Assembly: GCF_016464385.1 (NCBI RefSeq)
Contig: NZ_JADMLH010000005.1
Location: 62,001-126,000 of the forward strand
Origin: Nucisporomicrobium flavum
GTDB lineage: Bacteria; Actinomycetota; Actinomycetes; Mycobacteriales; Micromonosporaceae
Reading direction: 5' to 3'
DNA length: 64,000 bases
The notes under the pieces: model-generated
Seen by the model: the letters and a program-made list of their open reading frames with translations, nothing else
What the model was told of the DNA's origin: nothing
The model's database searches: none
Part shown: positions 43,053 through 52,592 of the stretch, one piece after another
Layout: each line of letters opens with the position of its first letter
Position numbering within the stretch: position 1 is the stretch's first letter
Translations under genes and position numbers: made by a program

Positions 43053-44039
43053 TCAGTGGCAGGTTGCGGTGCCTTCGTCCGTCACCGGCTTTTCCGCTTC
43101 GAGGGGGTGGAAACGCCAGGCGTACGACGTCGGGCGCAGCTCCAGCTCGAGGACGCCGTGGTGGTCGAAGTCGGCGTACTCCCCGGCCGGGCGGCCCGCT
43201 GTCACCTCCGGGTTGCCGTGTTCGTCGCGGGTGTCGTCGGTGGCGGCTGGGCGGTAGTGGGCCTGGCCTCCCGTGCCGATGACGAATTGGCGTACGCCCT
43301 GGGGGTCGGGGGTGCCGTCGGGGTTGAGGGGGGCGAAGCGTTCGTAGTCGGCTTCGTGGCCGGAGAGGACGAGGTCGACGCGGTGGTCGTAGAGGGTTCG
43401 GAAGAGGTCCGCCGTGCGGGGGTCGGGGCCCGCGATGCCGGTCGACCAGCGGGGGTGGTGCCAGGCCGCGAGGACGCAGGTGCGGTCGTTGGCCGCGAGG
43501 TCCTGGGCGAGCCAGGTCTGCTGCGGGGAGCCCGTACGGCAGCCGCCCGCCACCGCCGCGCAGTTGGAGTTGAGGACGACCACGTGCCAGCGGCCGATGG
43601 TCTGGGACCAGTAGCCCCTGGTGTCTCTGATGCGGTTGCCGAAGTACGCGGTGAACGTGTTGGCGTCCTGGACCTTGTACTCCTGGTTGCCGTACACGGG
43701 GATGGTGCGGTTGAGGAGGCGGCCGAAGGAGGGCCCATAGACGGTCCGGTAGGCCTCAGCCTTCGGCAGCTCGTACTGGAAGTCGCCGAGGCCGATCAGC
43801 GCCGCGGGGTTCATCGCGACCGCCAGGTCGGAGACCGCCTGGTGCCGGCAGCGCTCGCCGCTGGCAGCGGCCTTGGCCAGGTCCGGGTCGGCGGGGTCGC
43901 AGGCCATGTCGCCGACCGCGGCGACGCGGACCGTTTCCGGCCCGGTGGAGCAGCGGCTCAGCAGCCACAGCACGACGAGCACCAGCACGAGCAGCACCGC
44001 GACGGTGATGCGAAGCCGGCGCTTCGGGACAGCCCTCAT
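43053..44039 (-). CDS. Exported calcineurin-like metallophosphoesterase
   Basis: A 328-residue phosphoesterase anchored by one N-terminal span (ITVAVLLVLVLVVLWLLS). Metal-site blocks: VRVAAVGDMACDP (DxD-like), IGLGDFQY (GD), PVYGNQEY (GNxE), WHHPRW and GHEADYERF (GHxH-like). It acts outside the membrane on an unknown phosphomono- or diester. Its ATG overlaps the stop of the AftD-like gene by 4 bases and it is the last gene of the five-gene minus-strand run. Confidence 0.92.
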   Translation of the reverse strand: MRAVPKRRLRITVAVLLVLVLVVLWLLSRCSTGPETVRVAAVGDMACDPADPDLAKAAASGERCRHQAVSDLAVAMNPAALIGLGDFQYELPKAEAYRTVYGPSFGRLLNRTIPVYGNQEYKVQDANTFTAYFGNRIRDTRGYWSQTIGRWHVVVLNSNCAAVAGGCRTGSPQQTWLAQDLAANDRTCVLAAWHHPRWSTGIAGPDPRTADLFRTLYDHRVDLVLSGHEADYERFAPLNPDGTPDPQGVRQFVIGTGGQAHYRPAATDDTRDEHGNPEVTAGRPAGEYADFDHHGVLELELRPTSYAWRFHPLEAEKPVTDEGTATCH

Positions 44040-47000
44040 GAGGCTCGCCTCCGAAGGAGCCGGCGAAGGGAAAGCCGGCGAAGGGAAAGCCGGCGAGAGA
44101 TAAGACGGCGCCGGTGCCGCATGGTCCAGACGCCGGGCCGGCCGGTGGGCAGGCGTACGAGGTACATGAAGGCGACCGCCCCCGCGACCGCCACCGGCAG
44201 CAGGTAGAGGGCGTACCGCGCGACCTTGGCCGGGGCGTACCGCAGGGTCACCGTGCCGCCGGAGGGCAGCGCCCAGCCGCTCATCCAGCCCTGCAGCGTC
44301 ACCTTGCGGGCGCCGTCGACGCCGGTCAGCATCCAGCCGGGGGCGGCGTTCTCGGCCAGTGCGACGGTGGTGCGGCCGGCGCTGGTGACCGTACCCGAGA
44401 ACTGGGTGGGGTTGTGCCTCTCCCAGTCCACCGTGGACGTGGTGGCCGGTTCCTGTTGCCGGACCAGCACCACGGACGACGGCGAGGCGACCGGGCGCAG
44501 GCGTACGCCCTTGTACTCGACCTCGGACTGCTGTTTCTCCTTGAGGTCGCGCAGCCCGTACAGGTAGAGCCGGGTCTCCACGGCGTTGGGGTCGGGCGGG
44601 ATCAGCGCCTCGTACGAGGTCCAGCCCTGCCACAGCGCGACCGACGGCAGCGTGCGGCAGAGGTCCGGGCCGCGCAGGTACAGGCAGAACTTCGGGTTGC
44701 GGACGGCCACGCTGCGCGCCTGCATGGACAGCTCGTAGAGCGACGCGGCGCCGACGTCCTCGGCCGGCGCGCCGATGCAGGCGAGGTGCCGCACCGCCTT
44801 GAGCGTGTACGTCGTCTCGCCGTCGTCGCCGATCTGCGACTCGGCGCCCAGCCCGGCCTGCTCGGCGGTCTGGTCGTCGTAGCGGAAGCAGTCCTCGAGG
44901 GGCTCGAACGGGGCCAGCACCGACCCGGACAGGCCGCCGTCGACGCGCAGCTCGTGCCGGCCGGCGGTGAGGTCCACCGTGACGTCCGGGACCGCGGGCG
45001 GCCACACGGTCCGGCTCACCACCGGCTCGAGGGCGTCGACCCGCAGCGCGCGGTACTCGGTGACGGTCCTCGGCTTGAGCCGCTCGCCCACGTCGGCGTG
45101 CAGGATGAGCTGCAGCTCGTCGGAGAGGCTGTCCATGGTCACGACCCGCTCGTACGAGGCCCAGTTGTCGTCCAGCACCGCCCGGGCGGCCAGCTCGCAC
45201 CCGGACGCCCCGGCCTGCCACAGGCAGATCTGCGGGCGGGCGCCGGTCACGTGGCGGTACTGCAGGCGTACCCGGAAGATGTCTCCGCCCTTGGTGTTGC
45301 GGACGACGACCTTCGTGCAGGCGGCGTGGTCGGCGGCGCTGAGGCGCACGGCGGGGCCCTGCGGCGTGTCGGTGACCGCGGCGCTCAGGCCGAGCTCCTT
45401 CCACGGCCGGGGCTCGTAGTTGTTGCAGTCGAAGACCGGTGAGTAGCCCGTCGTGTCGGCCGGCTTGCGCGCGGCGGCGAGCAGGGTGAGCTTGGTGGCG
45501 GCGCCGACCTGGATCGTCTGCGGGCCGGGGGCGTCGAGGGAGACCGTACGGTTGCCGGCGCGCACCGCGAGGATCGTGCGGCCGGCGGGTAGCGGCACGG
45601 ACAGCGCCGGGCGGGCCGAGACGGGCCTGCCGTCGACCTTGACGACCGTCGGGTCCTGCAGCAGCAGCCGGTTGTTCGCCAGGTCGAGCCGCGGCACGAG
45701 CACGGCGGCCGCCCGGGCGCGCTGCGCGAGCGTGTAGCGGCCGGCGGCCACGTCGACGGTCGTGGTCGGCGAGCCGCTGTCCACGGCGGGCACCGGCCAG
45801 TGCACGACGTCCGGCGTGACCACCGCGGTGTCGTCGACCTGCGGGCTGGTCGAGGCGGGATCGGCGCTGGTCCGGGCGGCGATCGCGGTACGCGTGTCCA
45901 CGGTGCCCAGCACGGCCGCGCCGGCGTCCGGGCGGGCCGGCGCGTCGAGCACCCGGTCGTACGTGCGCACGGTGGGGCTCGTCCCGCCGTTGAACGCCCA
46001 CAGCTGGAGGGTGCCGTCGACGTCGAGCTTGCCGCCCGGCACCCGGGCCATGGCGGCACCGAGCAGCCGGTCGTCGGCGAAGTAGCGGTTCGGCAGGCCG
46101 CGGACGAGGTCGTGGCGCACGATGACCCGGCTGACCCCGATCGCGTCGAGCAGCTTCGGCACCGGGGCGAGGTCGCCGGCGAGCAGCGCGGTCTCCACGG
46201 CGTGCACGTCAGCGCTGAAGCCGGCCACGTCACCGAAGTAGCCGTCCGGCTTGGGTTGCACGACCGGGTGCTCGATGAGCAGGTTCGCGACGCTGTCCAC
46301 GCCGAAGAAACCCCAGGTCGTGGGCATCTGGTAGTAGTCGTCGAGGGGCAGCACGAGCACCTTGCCGGGCCGCTCGTCCGCGTCGATGTGCGCGGCCATG
46401 TCCCACCACTCCTGCGGGACGCGGACGTGGGCGGAGGGCTGCGTCGGCCGCTCGTCGGGCATGACGCTGCCGGTGTAGAGCGGGAACGGGTAGGCCAGCA
46501 CGAGCAGCACGGGCAGCAGCGAACCGGCGTACGCGAACCGTCGCGGCCAGCCGGGCAGCCGCAGCCGTGGCCGGGCGCGCAGGCGCAGCAGGGCGCCCTC
46601 GATGCCGATGGCCAGCATGACGCCGAAGAAGCTGACCAGTAGCTGGCCCAGCTTGCTCATCGGCTCGCGGAACAGCCAGAACCCGGGGGCATGCAGGTAC
46701 AGGAGCAGGTTGAGCTGGCTCAGCGGCGGGCGCAGCCCTTTGGCCAGGAAGACGAAGAGCAGCACCAGGACGAGCAGGCCGAAGGCGAGCCGGCGCAGGC
46801 GGCGCGGGGCGAGCAGCGGGGCCACGAACACCAGGGCGGGCAGCAGGTACCGGATCCAGATCCACCACGGCTGGTCCAGGTCCGCGGCGAACGGCAGGTA
46901 CTGCGGCCGGAACCAGGCGAAGACCGCCACCATCGTCAGGATGTTGGGCGGCGTGTTGTTGATCTGCGACCACGACCAGTTCGTGGGGTCGGTGAACGTG

Positions 47001-47761
47001 GCGTTCGCTGTCGCGCCACCGCCGCCGGTGAAGCCCTGCGCGAGCGGCAGTAACCACCACACGTTCAGCAGCGCGGCCCAGGGCGCGGCGAGCACGAACC
47101 ACTTCAGCAGGCGTACGGCCTCGCGCCGGCCGAGCACGAGCCAGGCCAGCAGCGGGGTGCCGCCGACCGCCCAGGCGTACGCGACGACCAGCATCGGCGG
47201 GTTGAAGCCGAGGAACGACGTCGGCATGAGCGCGAACCCGGCGATCGGCGTGGGCACCCGCCGCCCCATCGCCACCCGCATCGCGATACCGGTGATGAAC
47301 GCGACGCTGCCGACCGAGATGATGTTCAGCGGGTTCGGCAGCCGGGTCAGGAAGAAGCCGTTGAGCACGCCGAACGCGCCGGCCGCGATGATCCCCAGCT
47401 CGCTCTTCACGAACGCGCCCGCGAGGTACGCGACGCCGAAGCCCACCAGGCCGTAGATGCACGTGTAGAACAGCCACTGCGCCGAGTACTCGGTGAGCCC
47501 GACGGTCCGGCAGCACCAGATGAGGATGAACTCGAAGGACCGCACCATGGTGTAGCTCGCCGAGCCGGCGCCGGTGGTCTGGTGGTTCCAGGACCAGAGC
47601 ACCTCCGGCGCCCACCCGCGGCGGATGAACGGGCCCATGTCCCCGGTCGCGATGAACGTGCCGGTCCGGAACCAGCGGCTGACGATCAGCGAGGAGATCG
47701 CCAGCACGACGAGGTACGGCCGGGCGGCGATCCAGGCGGCACGGTCGGCGAAGCGTCGCAC
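44036..47761 (-). CDS. AftD-like GT-C arabinofuranosyltransferase homologue
   Basis: A 1241-residue protein. About 11 membrane spans lie in residues 1-440, with an acidic first loop (FIATGDMGPFIRRGWAPE) and SYTMVRSFEF after it; then a long extracytoplasmic half with repeated jelly-roll-like modules (QICLWQAGASGCELAARAVL and KFCLYLRGPDLCRTLPSVAL are clearly parallel), and a last span before a basic tail. Size and plan match the alpha-(1-3)-arabinofuranosyltransferase AftD/DUF3367 family, which uses decaprenyl-phosphoryl arabinose. GTG 47761 has GGAGGGG 5 bases upstream; the 122 extra upstream residues in the open frame are rejected. The tail is encoded by a 15-base repeat. Confidence 0.85.
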   Translation of the reverse strand: MRRFADRAAWIAARPYLVVLAISSLIVSRWFRTGTFIATGDMGPFIRRGWAPEVLWSWNHQTTGAGSASYTMVRSFEFILIWCCRTVGLTEYSAQWLFYTCIYGLVGFGVAYLAGAFVKSELGIIAAGAFGVLNGFFLTRLPNPLNIISVGSVAFITGIAMRVAMGRRVPTPIAGFALMPTSFLGFNPPMLVVAYAWAVGGTPLLAWLVLGRREAVRLLKWFVLAAPWAALLNVWWLLPLAQGFTGGGGATANATFTDPTNWSWSQINNTPPNILTMVAVFAWFRPQYLPFAADLDQPWWIWIRYLLPALVFVAPLLAPRRLRRLAFGLLVLVLLFVFLAKGLRPPLSQLNLLLYLHAPGFWLFREPMSKLGQLLVSFFGVMLAIGIEGALLRLRARPRLRLPGWPRRFAYAGSLLPVLLVLAYPFPLYTGSVMPDERPTQPSAHVRVPQEWWDMAAHIDADERPGKVLVLPLDDYYQMPTTWGFFGVDSVANLLIEHPVVQPKPDGYFGDVAGFSADVHAVETALLAGDLAPVPKLLDAIGVSRVIVRHDLVRGLPNRYFADDRLLGAAMARVPGGKLDVDGTLQLWAFNGGTSPTVRTYDRVLDAPARPDAGAAVLGTVDTRTAIAARTSADPASTSPQVDDTAVVTPDVVHWPVPAVDSGSPTTTVDVAAGRYTLAQRARAAAVLVPRLDLANNRLLLQDPTVVKVDGRPVSARPALSVPLPAGRTILAVRAGNRTVSLDAPGPQTIQVGAATKLTLLAAARKPADTTGYSPVFDCNNYEPRPWKELGLSAAVTDTPQGPAVRLSAADHAACTKVVVRNTKGGDIFRVRLQYRHVTGARPQICLWQAGASGCELAARAVLDDNWASYERVVTMDSLSDELQLILHADVGERLKPRTVTEYRALRVDALEPVVSRTVWPPAVPDVTVDLTAGRHELRVDGGLSGSVLAPFEPLEDCFRYDDQTAEQAGLGAESQIGDDGETTYTLKAVRHLACIGAPAEDVGAASLYELSMQARSVAVRNPKFCLYLRGPDLCRTLPSVALWQGWTSYEALIPPDPNAVETRLYLYGLRDLKEKQQSEVEYKGVRLRPVASPSSVVLVRQQEPATTSTVDWERHNPTQFSGTVTSAGRTTVALAENAAPGWMLTGVDGARKVTLQGWMSGWALPSGGTVTLRYAPAKVARYALYLLPVAVAGAVAFMYLVRLPTGRPGVWTMRHRRRLISRRLSLRRLSLRRLLRRRAS
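44065..44109. repeat. 15-base tandem repeat at the end of the AftD-like gene
   Basis: GAAGGGAAAGCCGGC twice exactly (44065 and 44080), followed by a diverged unit at 44095 and preceded by a shortened one at 44053. On the coding strand it gives the SLRRL/SLRRR basic tail just ahead of the coupled downstream start. Confidence 0.75.
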
Positions 47762-47874
47762 CCCTGCCCCTCCCGGTCCGCGGGTCGCGACCGGCCGGTC
47801 ACGCCTTTCCTCAGCTGATCGGCCGCCGCGGCGCCGCCCTGAGGAGCTCGCGCCCGGGCGGCGCCGCCGCGACG

Positions 47875-50199
47875 TCAGGACACCGAGATCGGCGCCGGGA
47901 TCGAGTACTCGCTGCCCACCGGGCCGCCGACCTGGTACGCGACGACCTGGTAGGCCGCCCCGGGGGTTCCGGACGGGTCGGTCCAGCCCTCGGTGGCCGT
48001 GCCGGCGATCAGGCCGATGCGGTCCATCAGGTGCGTCTCGCCGAGCACGCAGTTGTCGACGGCGGAGAGCACCCGGGCGTACGCCGCGCCGGCCGGTGCC
48101 TGGACGGCGTACGAGCTGGTCATCCACCGGTCCGGGCCGTCGACGGTGCTCGCGTTGCCGGAGAACACCCGCGACGAGATGGCGGTGCCCGCGGCGTCCA
48201 GCCAGACCACACCGGTACGGACCCGGCGGCCGCTCGCCTGGGCGCCCGCCTGGAACGAGGCGACCGCCGTGTACGTCTGTCCCGCCGTGACCGGGGTGGC
48301 CGGGCCGGTGGCGCCGATCTGCCCGGCCTTGGTGGCCGTGATCGCCAGCGAGGCCGCGCCCACGCCGGGGGCCGGGGCGCCGGTGACGCGGCTCACCGAG
48401 GCACCGCCGGCGGCGGTCCAGCCGCCGAGACCGGTCTCCAGCGTGGCGCCCTCGTCGGTCACCAGGTTGCCGGGGACCACCGGGCTGCCGACGGGCAGGT
48501 CGGCCACCAGCGTGCCGCCGCGGTAGACGCGGTAGCCGCCGACCCAGACGTTGGCCAGCGGGTACGCCTCACGCCAGGTCAGCTTCGCCCCGTCGGCGGT
48601 CAGCGTGCCCGCCTCGGCCACCGGGGACTCGGGCGTGCCGCGGCCGTAGCGGTACGGGCCCACCGCGGCGGCGGTGAGGTCGTTGTCGGCGTACGCCCCG
48701 CTCGGGTCGGTGAGCACGGTCCCGCCCGGTACGGTCTTGGCCGTGCGCGAGCCGATCTGGACGCCGTACCACGTGCTGGGCAGGCCGCCGCCGGTGATGT
48801 GGTTGCCGTAGATCCGGTCGCCGCGCCCGATGCTCAGCCCGATGCCGGCCGAGTCGAACGTGCCGCATCCGGTGCTGTAGCTCGCCCCGTTCGCCGACGC
48901 GTTCTCCACCGTGTTGCCGGCGATGGTGTCCGCGACGCTCTTGGCGGCCTCGTAGCAGCCGTACACGAGGATGCCGCCCTCGTCGGCGCCGGTGATGACG
49001 TTGCCGACGATCTGGTTGCCGCCGCCGGACCACAGCGTGTGGTTCGTCGTGTCGGCGGGGTCGACGGCCGCGTCGACGCGGCCGGTCGTCCCGTCGGGGT
49101 CGAGGTAGTCGTTGTAGCCCACGGTGATGCCGGCGAAGTACGAACCCACCAGCCGGTTGCCGCGGACGACGTTGCGGGCCGGGTTGGTGACGTCCTTGTT
49201 GGTGCCGGTGTGGCTGTAGTCGGCGTTGGTCTTGAGGACGATGTGGCCGCCGTGGAGCAGGTTGTCGCTGATCTCGGAGTCGGTCACCGCCTCGAGGAAG
49301 ATCGAGCCGTTGTCGGCCCGGTTGAACCAGCCGAGCATCCGCGGGTCGGTGTAGACGGTGTTGTGGCGCAACGTCAGGCTCCGCGCGTTGGTGAAGTCGA
49401 GCGCGTTGCCCAGCTCCGTACCGTCGTACTGGTTGTCGCTCACCAGCGTGTCGGTGGCGTTGCCGCCGCCGCCGATGTTGTCCTCGTCGCCGGAGCCCGC
49501 GCCGCCCAGGTTGTCGAACCGGTTGTCGACGGCCCGGACGCCCTTGGTGCCGCGGATCCACAGCTTGAAGTACTCGAGGTTGGTGAAGCGCACGTGCTGC
49601 ACGGTCCACCGGTCGCCGGCCGATACGCCGCCGCCCACGTTGTTCCCGGCGCCGTGGTCGCACGCCGCCGCGGGCTGCACCGCATCGGCGGTCAGCCCGG
49701 CGCCGGCCTTGCAGTTGCCGTTGACGGCGAGGTCCGAGACGAGGTTCGTGCTGTTCGCGACGGCGGCCGCCTTGTCGTCCGGCCGGACCAGGAACGAGTA
49801 GCCGAACGCGGCGTGGCTGCCGGTGGCGATCAGCAGCGTCGTGGCCGTCATTCCGCTGCCGCGCAGGTTGACGTTCGGCGGCAGGCTCAGCGGCTTCTTC
49901 ATCGTGTAGACGCCGGCCGGCAGCAACACGGTCGCCGGCGCGGTGGACGTGCCGCGGGCCGCCGCGGACGCGACCGCGGCGCTCAGGGCCGGCCAGTCGT
50001 CCTGGCCTGCGCCCAGCGGCGGGCTCACCGCCGCGCAACCCGGGTCGGCCGCGCAGTCCTGCGCGGTCAGCGCCGGGGCGCCGACGGTCGGGGCCAGGCT
50101 GTAGCCGGACCCGTCGGGCACGTCGGCCGAGGCGGGGCCGGCGAACCCGGCCTGGGCCGCGGCGAGCACGGCGACGCCCAAGATCAACTGCTGTTTCAA
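47875..50199 (-). CDS. Secreted right-handed beta-helix (pectate-lyase-like) protein
   Basis: A 774-residue exported protein. Signal peptide KQQLILGVAVLAAAQAGFAG, then a pectate-lyase-3-like N-terminal domain (DDWPALSAAVASAAARGTST, LLPAGVYTMKKPLSLPPNVN) and a long beta-helix with ladder motifs such as DTLVSDNQYDGTELGNALDF and VSDLAVNGNC. The C-terminal third is a beta-sandwich that could bind carbohydrate. It probably cleaves or binds a surface polysaccharide. The start appears to be the rare TTG at 50199: GGAG stands 5 bases upstream and the signal peptide begins right there, while longer frames overlap the acyltransferase gene. Confidence 0.85.
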   Translation of the reverse strand: MKQQLILGVAVLAAAQAGFAGPASADVPDGSGYSLAPTVGAPALTAQDCAADPGCAAVSPPLGAGQDDWPALSAAVASAAARGTSTAPATVLLPAGVYTMKKPLSLPPNVNLRGSGMTATTLLIATGSHAAFGYSFLVRPDDKAAAVANSTNLVSDLAVNGNCKAGAGLTADAVQPAAACDHGAGNNVGGGVSAGDRWTVQHVRFTNLEYFKLWIRGTKGVRAVDNRFDNLGGAGSGDEDNIGGGGNATDTLVSDNQYDGTELGNALDFTNARSLTLRHNTVYTDPRMLGWFNRADNGSIFLEAVTDSEISDNLLHGGHIVLKTNADYSHTGTNKDVTNPARNVVRGNRLVGSYFAGITVGYNDYLDPDGTTGRVDAAVDPADTTNHTLWSGGGNQIVGNVITGADEGGILVYGCYEAAKSVADTIAGNTVENASANGASYSTGCGTFDSAGIGLSIGRGDRIYGNHITGGGLPSTWYGVQIGSRTAKTVPGGTVLTDPSGAYADNDLTAAAVGPYRYGRGTPESPVAEAGTLTADGAKLTWREAYPLANVWVGGYRVYRGGTLVADLPVGSPVVPGNLVTDEGATLETGLGGWTAAGGASVSRVTGAPAPGVGAASLAITATKAGQIGATGPATPVTAGQTYTAVASFQAGAQASGRRVRTGVVWLDAAGTAISSRVFSGNASTVDGPDRWMTSSYAVQAPAGAAYARVLSAVDNCVLGETHLMDRIGLIAGTATEGWTDPSGTPGAAYQVVAYQVGGPVGSEYSIPAPISVS

Positions 50200-50231
50200 G
50201 AACGCTCCATTTCCTTGCCCTGAAGGGGGGA

Positions 50232-51449
50232 TCAGGGACGGGCGTGGCGGCCGGCGGGCGACCGCAGCAGGCTGTCCAGCACCGCACGCAGGCGGCTCGT
50301 GTGCCGCTCGGTGACCCGGGCGAACAGCCAGCCCGCCGCGACCAGCACCGCGCTGAGCGCCGCCAGGGCGAGCCAGTGCGCGGGTGAGGGCGCCCAGCGG
50401 TGCGCGGCCTGCGGCGTCAGCAGCGCGGCGATCAGCGCGGCGATCGGCAGGTGCACGGCGTAGAGGGAGTACGAGGAGTCCGCGTACCGGGAGGCGGCGT
50501 CGAGGGCACGGCCCGGCAGACCGGTCCAGCGCACGTCCTCGACCAGCAGGACGAGCAGCACCGTCGTGGTCCCGGCGAGCAGCAGCACGTTGCGTCCGGA
50601 GTAGCTCGCCTGGGTCGCCCACAGCGCGCCGGCCAGCGCCACCGAGGCCGCCGTACGGGCCGGCGCCAGGACGACCGGGCTCAGCGTGACCAGGCGGGCA
50701 GCGATCGGGCGGCGGAACAGCGCGACAGCGGCGCCCATCAGCCACACCGGCAGGTACATCAGCACCGGAATACCGACGAATTTGCAGATGACGACCAGCA
50801 GAACCGCACTGAGAATTCGTGCCGGCACGCCGCCTCGGCCCTTCCAGGCGTACAGCGCGAGCGGGAAGATCGCGTAGAAGGCAGCCTCATAACCCAGCGA
50901 CCACAGGGAGGCGTTGGTGCCGTAAGTGGGCACGGCGATCTTCCCCAGGAAGCCCATGTTGCCGAGGGCGGTCAGCGGTCCGAGCCGCCCGGCCAGGTCC
51001 TCGGCGGGCACGGTGTGGTGGTACGCCGGGTCGCCCGCGTAGATCGAGGTGTGCCCGAGCACCGCGAGCCCGAGGGTGTCGAGGACGGCGGTGAGCGCCA
51101 CGGCCGGTACGAGCACGATCCACAGCCGGCTCAGGCGTGCCGTGGCGTAGCCCGCCCAGCGGAACCGGTCCTGCCGGAACGCGGACAGCACGCTGCCGCC
51201 GACCCAGTAGCCGCTGAGCACGAAGAACACGACCACGGCCGCCGGTCCGAGGCCGGTGAGCACGTACAGGACCCGGGTGGCGAGGCCGTCGCCCGCGTCC
51301 GCCGCGTCGACGAAGAGCAGCGTGCGCAGGTGGTAGACCACCACGAGCACGGCCGCCGCGGACCGCAGCGCGTTGAGCGCGCGGTGCGGGCCGGGCCGGG
51401 CGGGTGCGGCGGCCGGGGCGAGGGCGTGAACGGGGACGGTGGCGGTCAT
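50232..51449 (-). CDS. Acyltransferase family 3 membrane protein
   Basis: A 405-residue protein with about ten spans that transfers acetyl or other acyl groups to exported sugars. N-terminal block with the catalytic His: LRSAAAVLVVVYHLRTLLF; FFVLSGYWVGGS and SRLWIVLVPAVALT follow, then TNASLWSLGYEAAFYAIFPL. ATG 51449 lies 7 bases after the stop of the small gene upstream. Likely decorates the polysaccharide handled by the AftD-like and beta-helix proteins. Confidence 0.92.
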   Translation of the reverse strand: MTATVPVHALAPAAAPARPGPHRALNALRSAAAVLVVVYHLRTLLFVDAADAGDGLATRVLYVLTGLGPAAVVVFFVLSGYWVGGSVLSAFRQDRFRWAGYATARLSRLWIVLVPAVALTAVLDTLGLAVLGHTSIYAGDPAYHHTVPAEDLAGRLGPLTALGNMGFLGKIAVPTYGTNASLWSLGYEAAFYAIFPLALYAWKGRGGVPARILSAVLLVVICKFVGIPVLMYLPVWLMGAAVALFRRPIAARLVTLSPVVLAPARTAASVALAGALWATQASYSGRNVLLLAGTTTVLLVLLVEDVRWTGLPGRALDAASRYADSSYSLYAVHLPIAALIAALLTPQAAHRWAPSPAHWLALAALSAVLVAAGWLFARVTERHTSRLRAVLDSLLRSPAGRHARP

Positions 51450-51456
51450 CGCCCTC

Positions 51457-51795
51457 TCATCGGTCCGCGGACCCCCGGCTTGAGATCTTCGCGTCGTGCC
51501 GCGATGCGAGAAACCCCAGGGGTACGGCACAGGCGCTCAGCGCCAGGCCGACCAGGACCGCGTAGTAGACGAGGTCGGTGTGGCCGAGGGCGTGCGCGGG
51601 GCCGCATGCGGCGAAGATGGCGACGGCCAGGGCCAGCGGCGGGCGCCAGCCCCGGTCGGCGAGCTCGGCGAGGGTGAGCGGCCGCCGGTGCCGGGACTTC
51701 GGGCGCGTCGGCGGGTCGCCGGCCGCAGCGGGGGCGGGCGGTGGGAGCGGCTCACGGGGCGTGATTGCCGGCGCGGGCGTCAGGTCGACCGCCAT
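51457..51795 (-). CDS. Small membrane protein, first gene of the polysaccharide operon
   Basis: A 112-residue protein: a proline-rich cytosolic N-terminus (RPLTLAELADRGWRPP) and two membrane spans (LALAVAIFAACGPAHALGH and YYAVLVGLALSACAVPLGFL). No family recognised. ATG 51795 is preceded by GGAGGTGA. It is 7 bases ahead of the acyltransferase gene and is the first gene below repeat site 5, so it opens the five-gene run to 43053. Confidence 0.8.
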   Translation of the reverse strand: MAVDLTPAPAITPREPLPPPAPAAAGDPPTRPKSRHRRPLTLAELADRGWRPPLALAVAIFAACGPAHALGHTDLVYYAVLVGLALSACAVPLGFLASRHDAKISSRGSADR

Positions 51796-51870
51796 GCCTC
51801 ACCTCCCTCGCCGTTTCCGGACCTATCCCGCTCATCGGCGCGGTGAGCGCGGAAATGAGCCCGGACAGGC

Positions 51871-51903
51871 GCGAAGGTCAAGCGCAGCTCAGGCGTCGGG
51901 CAA
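51871..51903 (-). promoter_or_regulatory. 11-base direct-repeat regulator site 5 (minus strand)
   Basis: Read on the minus strand: units TTGCC (51903 to 51893), CTGAG (51892 to 51882) and TTGAC (51881 to 51871), same order and exact 11-base period as sites 1-3. It ends 75 bases before the ATG at 51795; the divergent gene at 51955 lies 51 bases to the right. Confidence 0.6.
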
Positions 51904-51954
51904 GGTTGGCTCCATGACGTTCCGTAACGGCTTGCGGAGGCGCAATCTCATCTC

Positions 51955-52494
51955 ATGCGAACCTTCTCCCTGCCGACCCGCCTCGCCGTCGCCCTCGTCG
52001 TGATGGCGCTGGGCCTCTGGGGCGCGCTCTTCGTCACGCGGCCCGCTGCTGCCGGGGCCGCGACCCGGACGGGCACGGACAAGCTGGCGCTCACCTGGGT
52101 CGACGGTGGCCGGCAGCTGCAGGTGGACGGGTTCGCGTACCGGCCGAAGGCCGTGGTGGACGTGCGGCTCGGCGACAGCCCGCTGCAGCAGGCCCGCAGC
52201 GACGAGAGCGGCCGCGTCCAGGTCACCGTGCCGCAGGAGCTGGTCGCCGCCGGGCAGTCCGGGGCGAGCATCATCGTCGCCGGGCGGTCGGTCTCCGGCG
52301 CCTCGCGGGTGCTGATCTCCGCGGTGCCGCCGCGCGCCGCCGCCCGCGGACCGGTCGACGCCCTGCCCTGGTCGATCGCCGCGCTCGCGATCGCCGGGAT
52401 CGCCCTCGGCGCCCTGCACCGCGTGCGGTCCCGCCGGACGCCGGCCCCGTCGGTGGCCCCGGCCGGCTACCTCAGCCGGCACCGCGCCGCCTGA
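51955..52494 (+). CDS. Exported single-span surface protein, type 2 of a similar pair
   Basis: A 179-residue protein: signal peptide (RLAVALVVMALGLWGALF), beta-rich external region (KLALTWVDGGRQLQVDGFAY, VVDVRLGDSPLQQARSDESG), a C-terminal span (SIAALAIAGIALGALHRV) and a basic tail ending YLSRHRAA. This is the plan and tail of the protein at 28503. ATG 51955 has no clear ribosome site. Divergent from the polysaccharide operon. Function unknown. Confidence 0.82.
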   Translation: MRTFSLPTRLAVALVVMALGLWGALFVTRPAAAGAATRTGTDKLALTWVDGGRQLQVDGFAYRPKAVVDVRLGDSPLQQARSDESGRVQVTVPQELVAAGQSGASIIVAGRSVSGASRVLISAVPPRAAARGPVDALPWSIAALAIAGIALGALHRVRSRRTPAPSVAPAGYLSRHRAA

Positions 52495-52592
52495 AACCGA
52501 TTCGCACCCGTTCGCTTCCCGCGTAGCCCCCAGGTGTCCCGAGCATGGTGAGCGGACCTACCCCCGGGTCCCGTCCTGCGAAGGGTCTGCGC

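Noticed and set aside
42873..44207. Plus-strand 444-residue frame over the metallophosphoesterase gene
   Set aside because: Begins inside the IS element and is antisense to a conserved enzyme; Val/Gly/Arg-rich shadow.
43053..46001. 982-residue minus frame whose first two thirds lie out of frame over the AftD-like gene
   Set aside because: Only the last 328 residues are a real protein (metallophosphoesterase) with its own ATG and ribosome site; the rest is composition-driven Arg/Gly/Pro sequence.
52497..52560. A possible sixth 11-base repeat site (CTGAAACC, TTCGCACCCG, TTCGCTTCCCG) before the hybrid kinase gene
   Set aside because: The internal step is 10 bases and the TTGA/CTGAG core is missing after the first unit, so it does not meet the pattern.
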